Source of the DNA: Verrucomicrobiaceae bacterium
Lineage (GTDB): Bacteria; Verrucomicrobiota; Verrucomicrobiia; Verrucomicrobiales; Verrucomicrobiaceae
Assembly (NCBI GenBank): GCA_016795365.1
Contig: JAEUHN010000038.1
Location: forward strand, 22,680 to 86,679
Direction: 5' to 3'
DNA: 64,000 bases
The position numbers and the translations under genes were made by a program. Under the pieces are notes generated by a model that made no database searches, was not told where the DNA came from, and worked only from the letters and a program-made list of their open reading frames with translations. Each line of letters starts with the position of its first letter. Position 1 is the first letter of the stretch. This document shows, one piece after another, positions 24,998 to 32,718 of the stretch.

Positions 24998-26779
24998 TCA
25001 CTGCTTCTGGTAGAGGTAGAGCGTGCGAGGAGGGGTGTAGAGCAAACCATTGGATTGCATCACACTGTTCTCAGTGCCGCCAAAGGCGAACAAAGCGCGT
25101 GACTGGACGCTCCAGGCATGTCCGGTCAGGCGTCGGGCAGTTCCGGGAGATAATGTGGATTGCCAAGTGTCGGTAACGGGGGAGTAGATGGCTCCGTCAC
25201 TATAGACCGTTCCGTTGCCGGGTTTGTCTCCACCCCAAACTAAAACGGATTCTCCTGTCCACACCCCGACTGCTCCCGTTCGATCACCAGAAATCGGGCT
25301 GGAAGCCAGCGAAGTCCACGTATTGGTGGCCGGGTCGAAGGAGGCTGCCGGTGGCGAGGTCTCTCCGCTCTCACCACCGTAGATGATCACCTTGCTTCCT
25401 GTCCAAAAGGCCATCGGATGCATGCGGGGCGAGAGTTTGCCGCCGTGAGGAGGGAGCGGCGTCCAGGTGTCAGTCGATGGGTTGTAGCGAGCACCGTCGC
25501 CGAGAAAGTTGGTTCCATCGTGGCCACCCCAAATGATCATCTCCGTGCCCGTCCAAACGAATGACATCGCGTAACGGGCAGAAGGTGCGCCTGTCAGAGA
25601 AGTGGCGGTCCATGTGTTGGTAGCGACGTTGTATCGAGCGCCTGTCTGCAATCTTCCGAGTGTTGAAACTCCATCGCTTCGAAATCCTCCCCAGACAATG
25701 AGCTCGGTGCCGGTCCAGACATTCGCATGGTTGATTCGGTCCAGCGGCGCGCCTGCTGTTGGAATCGTTGTCCAAGTGTCGTTGCTCGGGTTGTAACGAG
25801 CCCCTGTGCCCAGTGAACCTGTGGCTCGATTGAATCCTCCCCAAATGATCAATTCATTCCCTGTCCAAACTGCGCCGCTCATCGGACCATGGTTTTCAGT
25901 TCGCCGCGGCGAGGGAGCGTTGACTGCGCTCATTGGGCTCCACGTTTTGGTAATCGAATCGTATCGTGCCCCATCGCCTACCATTCCCGTGGATGCCTCA
26001 CCACCCCAAACCAGAAAGACATTTCCCCATGCCGCGCAGGCCGAGAACAAACGAGCACTGAGGAGGGGTGTCGATGGAATCGTCGTCCATCCTTCACCCA
26101 TCTGTCCTGACCCAATCTTTGTGTAACCGGCATTGAGCAGCGCCGTGTTGTTCGCATTCTCGGACATCACGATGCCACCGCTGGGCACAATACTCTGATT
26201 AGCCGCCGCCAAGGCATCGCTGGTGATGTTCGCCGCCAGCTTGCTGCCGGGAATTTGCGGCAGCTTGTCGAGCGTCAACTGGGGGATCTTGGTGGCCTGA
26301 ATGGCGCTCGTATTGGGGCTTTGATTTCCGAAGAGCACATCCCAGCCGTAGTCCTGGAGTTTGTCGGTGGTGGGGGCGTAGAAGGCGGTGAGAAGGAGCT
26401 GGCGCGGAGCCATCTCCTTGTCCGCCGTGGCGGGATTGCCATCGGCATCGACCGTGATGCCGAGATACTTGGTGGTGCCGAAGTTGACGTTGTCGCCCCA
26501 GTTGGTCTTGAGGAAGGAATTGATGCTACCGAGGAAGACATTCACCATGCCATTGATCACGCCGACCTTTTCATGCCGCTCCGTCCACACCGGCGTGCCG
26601 CCGACGGCTTCGTTGTAGATGGCAAAGGTGATGGCGTATTGGCCATTCGGGTAGGCGGTGCCGGCGCTGTTCACCAGCGTGCCTTGGAAGGGAATGAGTT
26701 GCGGCGAGTCCGCCGCGAATGTTGAAACCCGAATGAAAAATGAGGAAAGAAGCAGGAGGCAGGCGATGAGCGGTTTCAT
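24998..26779 (-). CDS. IPFQG-stem protein with Kelch propeller head, copy 1
   Basis: A 593-residue exported protein; ATG 26779 gives the signal peptide MKPLIACLLLLSSFFIRVST. The stem (about 30-136: LIPFQGTLVNSAG, GQYAITFAIYNEAVGG, NGMVNVFLGSINSFL, KYLGITVDADGNPATADKEM) and the Kelch blades (about 236-590: WTGNELIIWGGFNRATG, ARYNPSNDTWTTIPT, TGTEMIIWGGHDG) match the next gene closely, so the pair is a tandem duplication. Kelch propellers usually bind proteins or glycans; no sialidase or oxidase active-site set is evident. An upstream in-frame ATG (26809) overlaps the previous stop as ATGA, which could couple translation. The stem is probably a structural base and the propeller the exposed part. 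Confidence 0.85.
   Translation of the reverse strand: MKPLIACLLLLSSFFIRVSTFAADSPQLIPFQGTLVNSAGTAYPNGQYAITFAIYNEAVGGTPVWTERHEKVGVINGMVNVFLGSINSFLKTNWGDNVNFGTTKYLGITVDADGNPATADKEMAPRQLLLTAFYAPTTDKLQDYGWDVLFGNQSPNTSAIQATKIPQLTLDKLPQIPGSKLAANITSDALAAANQSIVPSGGIVMSENANNTALLNAGYTKIGSGQMGEGWTTIPSTPLLSARLFSACAAWGNVFLVWGGEASTGMVGDGARYDSITKTWSPMSAVNAPSPRRTENHGPMSGAVWTGNELIIWGGFNRATGSLGTGARYNPSNDTWTTIPTAGAPLDRINHANVWTGTELIVWGGFRSDGVSTLGRLQTGARYNVATNTWTATSLTGAPSARYAMSFVWTGTEMIIWGGHDGTNFLGDGARYNPSTDTWTPLPPHGGKLSPRMHPMAFWTGSKVIIYGGESGETSPPAASFDPATNTWTSLASSPISGDRTGAVGVWTGESVLVWGGDKPGNGTVYSDGAIYSPVTDTWQSTLSPGTARRLTGHAWSVQSRALFAFGGTENSVMQSNGLLYTPPRTLYLYQKQ
26716..26750. repeat. Dispersed AATGAGG-type simple repeat
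   Basis: GCGAATGTTGAAACCCGAAT then GAAAAATGAGGAAAG, within the signal-peptide codons of the Kelch gene 24998-26779. It is the same vocabulary as 9511-9551 and 15147-15180. Confidence 0.6.
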
Positions 26780-26805
26780 GGCGTGCGGACAATCGAAGGA
26801 TGCTC

Positions 26806-29800
26806 TCATGGCTCGACCCTCCCGGTTTGAAGGATGAGATCGCTGACCTTGGCAGGCTCGGGATTGAACACCGCACCTCCCAGCGTGAGGAAGAGCCGGT
26901 AGCGCTCGGGATTGGGCACGCCTCCGACCGTTGGTGGCGAGTAGGCGGCGAAGACGCCCAGCGACAGGTCATTGGTGAACTCGCTCTGCTCGGCGGGACT
27001 GAGACTCTGGTAACTGCGCACCAGGAACGGCAACGTCACCGAGCCGTCACCAGAAACGATGATGAGCTTCGACGAATCGCCGAAGTCGGTGTCTTCATCG
27101 TTGAGGTGGAAATCGGAGCCGTTCGTGGTGGCGATCAATGGCGGGCGGTCGATGTCCAGCGCACCGATGTCGCGCTTCGTCTCCTGTTGCACTACGCCCT
27201 TAGACACCGAGGCAAGAGCCAGATCGACGTAGCTGCCATTCGCTTGTTTGACCTGAAGTATCTGAGCCGTGGTGCCGGTCTGGGCCAGTTGAATGACCGC
27301 TCCGGCATCGCTGAGCGGTGACGCAAAGGCTCCAACAAAACCCGCGGCGACGACTTGATGAGTGGGAGCATCACCCGAGGTATCAGGAGCCATGCGCTGC
27401 ACATGAATGGCGGTGTTCATCGTGCGTGTGCCCGAGGCTCCGGTGAGCAGCAAGGAGGCCGTGTAGTCGCCGGGCGTGGTGTAGAGATGCTTGGCCGTCG
27501 TTTGCGCGATGTCATCCGTGGCGGAGGCCGTATCGGTAATGGGCGCTGTGCCATCCCCGAAGGTCCAGGTGGCACTCTGAATGGTTCCAATCGCATTGAG
27601 GTCGGCAATGGGCACGAGGGCAGTGAAGTTCACAAACAACGGTGCAGAGCCATATGGCGGACCAGCCCTTAACTCGGGCGACGACACGGAAACTGGTGTG
27701 AGAATCGCGGGCGTGTTCAGCATCGTAGCGCTCGTGCTGGCACCACCTTCACCGACATAGAAGTTGGCGTTGTTCAGGAAGAAGGAAATGAGGCGCGTCT
27801 CAAATCCAGGGCGCGAAATGGAGAGGGTGTAGTTATTCTCAGTGAGGTTGGGGATGATGAACTGTCCGTTCGCATCCGTGTCGGTCTGCTCAATGAGGTT
27901 GCTGCCGCTGAGCACAATATGGGCTCCACTGAGCGGCACATTGCCGGCACCAAGATTGCCAGCGACTTTGCCCATGACGCTGTAGGTGGCGAGCCCCTGG
28001 ATGTTCAGTCCCCAACTATTGAAGTAGCCGCGCTCGCCGGTGGCTGACCAAGCGACACGGACTTTCCAAGTTCCGGTGCCGAGCAACCCGTTGAAGTCGG
28101 AGAGCGTGAACGTGGAAGGAATGCTGCCGCCGTTCTTGTGGAGGACGATCTGCTGACCGTTCGGGCCGTAGAGCGTGATGGTAAGCAGCGTGGGACTCGG
28201 GAAGCTCACGTTGAGCGAAACCGTGACGCCCTGGATGCTGACGGCATTGGTCACATTGATGGAGGTTTCGCGGAATAGCGTGCCGCTGGTGCTGCCGATG
28301 ACGATGGGATTGTTGGTTGTCGTTTGATTGAAAATGCTTCGCTTCGTCGGCTCAAAGGTCTGGCGGTCGAGGTAGAAGGTGCCCTCGATGAAGATCGGCT
28401 GGTTGTTGGGCAACATGCCGGTGATCGACTCCACGTAACTGCCCTCCATGCGGTCGGGAGTCTTGCGACTTCCCAAGAGGGTGATCTCGCGTCGCACCGG
28501 GAACGGGAAGGGGTTCGCAGGGTCGAGTTTGCGGTCATTGTTCGCGTCGAAATCAGCCCGTGCTTTGGCCGCGCCGGTTAGGGAGTCGTAGTTCGCCGGT
28601 TTCTGGAAGGTGTCGTAAGGCGGTGCGTTGCGATCACCGGTGTCCATCTGAAAGTTCGTCGTGAGGCTGAACTGGTTGCCTGAGTAAAAGACGCCGTTCA
28701 TGAAGACGTCGCGCGGAAATAGCAGCGAAGTGTCCTTGTTCAGCACCGCCCGGAACCGGGTGCTGCTGCCCTCCTCCATGAACAAATTGATGCCCATGTC
28801 CACGGCACCAATGCCGATGTTGCGGCCATTCACGCGCTGCGTGGTGGCATAACCTTTCCAGTCGCCCCCGCTCGCGGGCACGTCGAGTTTGACGGTGACT
28901 GTTTTTACTATCGTGCCGACATAGAGGGTGATCGTGCCAGTTTGAATGCCCGGCAGCAGGCCCGTGGTATCGGCATAGAGTGTGAGAGCATCGCGGTCGG
29001 CAGAGACGACACCGCTTGCGGTTTTTGGTCGGTTCGTGTTGGCCGGGTATGCCTTTGCATCCGGGGCAGCGGTGAAAAGCCAAGGAACGGAATTGGTCAC
29101 CACCCAGTTGACGAGACCGGCACCATTGTTGCCGATGGTCACCACTTTGCGGTCCACGCCAATGTCGAACTTTAGAACGTCCTGAGTAAATGGGCCGTCG
29201 ATGATTCCGTTGGCGTTCAAGTCGAAAGGCACATCCTCGCTGCTATTGCGGACCTTGCGGATTTGTGTGCCAACATATTGCGATGGGTTTGGCAATGTCG
29301 GGAAATCGGTGGCCGAAAAGGCAACCTCGACTTCGAGCGGGGAGGCATCCGCATCACCAGGCAGCGCGACATAAGGCTGGGGAACGATGGCGAGAGGTTC
29401 CAGAGCGTAGATCCAGTAGGCACTCCCTGGCTTGATGAGATTGAGTTCCTTCAACTGCGGCACAGCGGTGATGTCATGGCCAGAGAAACGTTGGAGCGAA
29501 GTGTCGAAGGTCCACACCTGCGGGACGCGGGCAAGATTCACTCCGAACACCGAGGCCAGATCCTGCGCCTCATCCTGAGCAAGACTGAGGCCCGGAAATC
29601 CAACGAGATTCCAACCGGTCTGAAGGCTGACGGCACCGTCCCATCGAAGGCCTGTGAGCTTTGCTTGGACGAACTGCGAAACATTCACCCAGTAGCCACG
29701 CCCGGGTTGAAGTGTTGTCAGATCACTGGGAAACCCTACGACTTTCGGCTGATAGGTCTGCCATGCGCCGGGAATGGAAGGGTTACCAGAAGGGTGGTAA

Positions 29801-30042
29801 GCCCACACCTCAATGAGGCGCTCGCTCTCGTTACTTGTAGTGGTCGCGGGATTGTCGAGTGCCGCGCTGAAGGACGACGGAGAGATGTTGCCACCGACCT
29901 GAATGGAAATCAGATTCCAACCTGGGTAAAGATCAATCACCTGGGTGGCAATCTCCTGAGCCATCGAGACGCTCGTTAGGAGAGTGCCAACCACGATAAT
30001 TGCAGTGACGGCAAAGAACGTCGAAAACAGCTTCATCATCAT
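26806..30042 (-). CDS. GWNL/P-domain/PKD giant, copy 1; first gene of the locus
   Basis: A 1078-residue exported protein. Three Met codons precede the signal peptide (MMMKLFSTFFAVTAIIVVGT, ending SVSMAQ). GWNL modules lie near residues 40 and 144 (IDLYPGWNLISIQVGGN and QTGWNLVGFPGLSLAQDEAQ). A beta-rich middle precedes a P-domain (about 594-674, IQGVTVSLNVSFPSPTLL), a carboxypeptidase-regulatory-like domain (about 685-760, GAHIVLSGSNLIEQTDTDAN) and a PKD domain (about 790-870, SATWTFGDGTAP, YTTPGDYTASLLLTG). It parallels 15384-18530 throughout. As the first gene it would set transcription of the locus. No enzyme motif was found; an adhesive scaffold role is inferred. Confidence 0.82.
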   Translation of the reverse strand: MMMKLFSTFFAVTAIIVVGTLLTSVSMAQEIATQVIDLYPGWNLISIQVGGNISPSSFSAALDNPATTTSNESERLIEVWAYHPSGNPSIPGAWQTYQPKVVGFPSDLTTLQPGRGYWVNVSQFVQAKLTGLRWDGAVSLQTGWNLVGFPGLSLAQDEAQDLASVFGVNLARVPQVWTFDTSLQRFSGHDITAVPQLKELNLIKPGSAYWIYALEPLAIVPQPYVALPGDADASPLEVEVAFSATDFPTLPNPSQYVGTQIRKVRNSSEDVPFDLNANGIIDGPFTQDVLKFDIGVDRKVVTIGNNGAGLVNWVVTNSVPWLFTAAPDAKAYPANTNRPKTASGVVSADRDALTLYADTTGLLPGIQTGTITLYVGTIVKTVTVKLDVPASGGDWKGYATTQRVNGRNIGIGAVDMGINLFMEEGSSTRFRAVLNKDTSLLFPRDVFMNGVFYSGNQFSLTTNFQMDTGDRNAPPYDTFQKPANYDSLTGAAKARADFDANNDRKLDPANPFPFPVRREITLLGSRKTPDRMEGSYVESITGMLPNNQPIFIEGTFYLDRQTFEPTKRSIFNQTTTNNPIVIGSTSGTLFRETSINVTNAVSIQGVTVSLNVSFPSPTLLTITLYGPNGQQIVLHKNGGSIPSTFTLSDFNGLLGTGTWKVRVAWSATGERGYFNSWGLNIQGLATYSVMGKVAGNLGAGNVPLSGAHIVLSGSNLIEQTDTDANGQFIIPNLTENNYTLSISRPGFETRLISFFLNNANFYVGEGGASTSATMLNTPAILTPVSVSSPELRAGPPYGSAPLFVNFTALVPIADLNAIGTIQSATWTFGDGTAPITDTASATDDIAQTTAKHLYTTPGDYTASLLLTGASGTRTMNTAIHVQRMAPDTSGDAPTHQVVAAGFVGAFASPLSDAGAVIQLAQTGTTAQILQVKQANGSYVDLALASVSKGVVQQETKRDIGALDIDRPPLIATTNGSDFHLNDEDTDFGDSSKLIIVSGDGSVTLPFLVRSYQSLSPAEQSEFTNDLSLGVFAAYSPPTVGGVPNPERYRLFLTLGGAVFNPEPAKVSDLILQTGRVEP

Positions 30043-30066
30043 ATTGAAGGGGAGGATGAGTGTAAG

Positions 30067-30096
30067 ACTCTAGCCCAGTGCAGACGCCGGTCGCAA
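30067..30096 (-). promoter_or_regulatory. Possible promoter of the giant-protein locus
   Basis: On the minus strand TTGCGA (30091-30096) and TAGAGT (30067-30072) are separated by 18 bp and lie 25 bp upstream of the first start codon at 30042. Both depart from consensus, but this is the only place upstream of the locus where a housekeeping promoter would be expected. No clear Shine-Dalgarno sequence precedes the start. Confidence 0.3.
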
Positions 30097-30274
30097 GATG
30101 CGATTGACCCCATGAATACTTTGTTATTCCTCAAACTGGAAATTACTTCGAAGAATCAGAATGATGATAATGAAAGCCTTCCATTCCCGTTAAACCACAG
30201 TCATCAAAGGTGGGCAGTCTGAGGTCCTTCTCGGTCGGTAGGAAAGTGCAACCCCACTTCCATGTTCGGCGGTC

Positions 30275-31626
30275 TCAGTTGGATGACTCGATAGTGTTCT
30301 CCTGTCTCAGGAACTTGGGTAACAGAGCCCAAAATTCACCGCCCTCGGTGTAAGTCGCCAGATTCAAGTAATGCTTCTTCAGCACTTGCTCCGTATTTCC
30401 TCCCTCCAAGGCCGCCTCACCCACGCTCTTGAATGCAGCTACATGCATCGAGAAGAAGGTGTGGCGAAGCACGTCGTGTCCGAGCTTGAAGGTCTTGCGA
30501 ATGGCCTTCACGTGACGCACACCGTTGGCTGGCAGAATGTCGATGCCGTAGCATTCAAGCCATGCCTTGAGCACTGGGCGAATGACGATCTGGCGATACT
30601 GGCCGGTCTTGCTCATCTCCGGTTTTATATGAATTACACCGCGCTCAAGATCGATCAGCTTCGGTCGCTCGGGATGTGACGCGAGCTTGTGGAGTTCTCC
30701 ATCATCGCCGGTCCGCAGACCACAGCGAACAACGCCATCGCAAAGTAGGGAGCCATGATGCCTGGAGTGCCGTCTTTGGTTCCTTTGTAGGTTTCTACGT
30801 ATCTCAGTAGCTTCTGCACCTCTTTGACCGAGAGAGTCTCCGGGACGTCCCGTTCTGTGGTCTCGCGTTTCTTCACAGCAGCAACGGGGTTCACGTTATG
30901 CCATCGGGCCTTCCGACCAGACTCATCGGTTGCTTCTTGTTCGAGGCACCAACCAAAAAACACATGGAGATCCGCGCGGTAGTTGTTGAAGGTCTTGGTG
31001 GCGGCCTTGTGCTTGCCATCCTTGCTTCGAAGACCATTCAGGTAGCTCTCGACATCAGTCGTCGAAACCTGAGCGATGCCACAACCATCTACATGAGTCT
31101 CGAACTGTGTCAGTGTCGATGTGAGCTGGACCAATGACCTCGGCCTTACACCTTCCTTTTCCTTTGCGATCAAGAACTGTCGTTTGGCGTCAGCAAATGG
31201 AATATGCTCGAGAGTGCCAGCGTCGTGATGTTTGGCATAGAATTCCACGGCAGCCAGGAGCGTGTGTATTCGGTCTGTGCCCGTGGCATCGTCGAGTTCC
31301 TTCAGGCGATTGATGGCAGCCTCCGCTTCCTTCACCTCGGCCGGTGAAAGAGCCGTAACCACTTCTCTGAGACGCGTGCCGCTGTTGATCAGTTCGACGC
31401 TCTTCAGCGCGACAAATGCTTCGGCATCAGCGCGACTTTTGAATCGCTTCTTCTGCCACCTTCCATCTTCCTGCCAGCCTCGCACAAGGAAGGTGGTCCA
31501 TCTGTAGCCATCCTTCTGCTCGTTGATCTCCCGGATGGTGAGACGACCACCTTTGCGGGCTCCCTCGCGATGCGATCGCTTAGCACGTTTGCTACTCCCT
31601 TTTCCCACGCTCACGCGTGGAGTCAC
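30275..31626 (-). pseudogene. Tyrosine recombinase (phage-type integrase), frameshifted
   Basis: Two abutting frames make one integrase. The 5' frame (31626-30655) has the basic DNA-binding start, a YRWTTFLVRGWQEDGRWQKK arm-binding-like part and a core-binding domain (LVQLTSTLTQFETHVDG). At FAVVCG it shifts exactly where the first catalytic Arg motif should be. The neighbouring frame continues RTGDDGELHKLASHPERPKL and then LGHDVLRHTFFSMHVAAF (catalytic HxLRH box) and KKHYLNLA (nucleophile Tyr), ending at 30275. A 2- or 4-base loss near 30705 explains it. The gene lies next to a tRNA-Met 3' fragment, its expected attachment site. Unless the shift is a sequencing error, the enzyme is dead. Confidence 0.85.
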
Positions 31627-31714
31627 TAGTCCCCAAACGGGACCGAAGCAAATGTTTATCGCCGGGGTTCTCGCCGGGGTAATGTAATTTTCCTTATTTT
31701 ACAGGCATAGACAT

Positions 31715-31763
31715 CAGGCTCATAACCTGAAGGTCGCAGGTTCAAATCCTGCTCCCGCAACCA
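31715..31763 (+). tRNA. 3' half of tRNA-Met (CAU): attachment-site remnant
   Basis: From the anticodon stem onward the tRNA is perfect: CAGG-CTCATAA-CCTG with anticodon CAT, the T arm GCAGG-TTCAAAT-CCTGC, the acceptor strand TCCCGCA and encoded CCA. The 5' half (acceptor, D arm) is missing: the sequence upstream has no pairing partner TGCGGGA and no D arm. Tyrosine integrases often cross over in the anticodon region and leave such a 3' fragment, and an integrase pseudogene lies immediately to the left. The intact tRNA should be at the other end of the element, outside this window. Confidence 0.8.
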
Positions 31764-31772
31764 ATCTCCAAG

Positions 31773-31804
31773 CCCCGTAGAATCAAGGTTCTACGGGGTT
31801 TTTT
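31773..31804 (+). terminator. Rho-independent terminator of the former tRNA-Met gene
   Basis: Stem CCCCGTAGAA / TTCTACGGGG with loop TCAAGG, followed directly by TTTTTT. It lies 10 bp after the tRNA CCA end, so it is the original tRNA terminator and marks ordinary chromosome to the right of the junction. Confidence 0.92.
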
Positions 31805-31869
31805 GTTGGGTTGATTGATGGCTGTGCCATGATCGCTCGGGCAGATACACTCGTTCGAGGTGCGTGGAT

Positions 31870-32580
31870 TCACTTTGCTGCTGCTGGGAGCGCCTTCAGC
31901 ACTTCTTCGACACACTTGTCGCCGAGGATTTGATACGCAGGCGCGTTCCAGTGGAACTTGTCTTTGCCGCCGCGGGCGAGGTCGAGCTTGTCTACGAGGA
32001 GGGCGTAAAAGTCGCTTACGGGCACGCTGCATTCGGCCATGACTTTGGCGGCCATGCGGTTGTGCTCGATGATGGTGCCATTGATGGCGGGATCGAGCTT
32101 CTTCACGTCGCCTTCGAGCAGCACGGGCGTGCTGCTGGCCCAGATGAGCTTCGCGTTCGGCAGCTTGGCGCGGATGGCATCGACGTAGCCTTTGGTCAGT
32201 GGCTCGAAGGTGCCCGCCTTAATGCGCCCCTCCTGCCAGCCGTGAAGGCCCATGTTGAAATGAATCACGTCATACGGGCCCTTCGCGAGCACCTCAGGCA
32301 GGATCTTCGTGTTGAGATGCTCCGACTGGTTGTAGGGGTTCACCCAGGCATCGACGTAGGCCTTGCCGTCGAGCTTCTTGATCGTGTGCGCCATGTAGCC
32401 ACTCAAGATCGAGTCGCCGACGAGCAACACGCGCGGACGCTTCGGGTCTTTGATGGTCGCTTGGCTGAGCTTCCAGCCTTTGCCATCGGAATGCAGCCGC
32501 GGATCGGGCTCCACCGGTGTGTCGGCAGCGAAGGCATGAAATGCAAAGGCAGCTGCGAGGAGGAACGTGAAGCGATTCAT
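31870..32580 (-). CDS. Exported SGNH/GDSL hydrolase
   Basis: A 236-residue exported protein; ATG 32580 gives [20 protein letters not shown]. It has the SGNH blocks: [13 protein letters not shown] (block I nucleophile Ser), [14 protein letters not shown] (the Asn block), and [14 protein letters not shown] (block V His). It should hydrolyse an ester in the periplasm, most likely an acetyl group on a polysaccharide, as is common for SGNH enzymes of this phylum; the substrate is not evident. It is transcribed toward the tRNA terminator and is a single-gene unit, preceded by a bidirectional terminator at 32661-32688. Confidence 0.87.
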   Translation of the reverse strand: MNRFTFLLAAAFAFHAFAADTPVEPDPRLHSDGKGWKLSQATIKDPKRPRVLLVGDSILSGYMAHTIKKLDGKAYVDAWVNPYNQSEHLNTKILPEVLAKGPYDVIHFNMGLHGWQEGRIKAGTFEPLTKGYVDAIRAKLPNAKLIWASSTPVLLEGDVKKLDPAINGTIIEHNRMAAKVMAECSVPVSDFYALLVDKLDLARGGKDKFHWNAPAYQILGDKCVEEVLKALPAAAK

Positions 32581-32660
32581 GGTTGGTGGCGAAGCTACGG
32601 CGGTTGAATGTGAAGTCTTCGGGTGCTGAGGGTGCGGACAGGCGTTCGGCGACCCCACAA

Positions 32661-32688
32661 AAAAGGAGGCTGGTGACAGCCTCCTTTT
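32661..32688. terminator. Bidirectional hairpin terminator
   Basis: AAAAGGAGGCTG - GTGA - CAGCCTCCTTTT, a 12-bp perfect stem with A-rich and T-rich ends. It lies 30 bp beyond the stop of the PpiD-like gene (32719-34260), which it should terminate; on that strand the stem is followed by a T-run. Confidence 0.88.
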
Positions 32689-32718
32689 GAGAATTGGGGA
32701 TGTGCGATCAGGATGAAA

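Noticed and set aside
31690..31763. A complete tRNA-Met gene.
   Set aside because: The D arm and 5' acceptor are missing: upstream sequence has no TGCGGGA pairing partner and no D-loop pattern.
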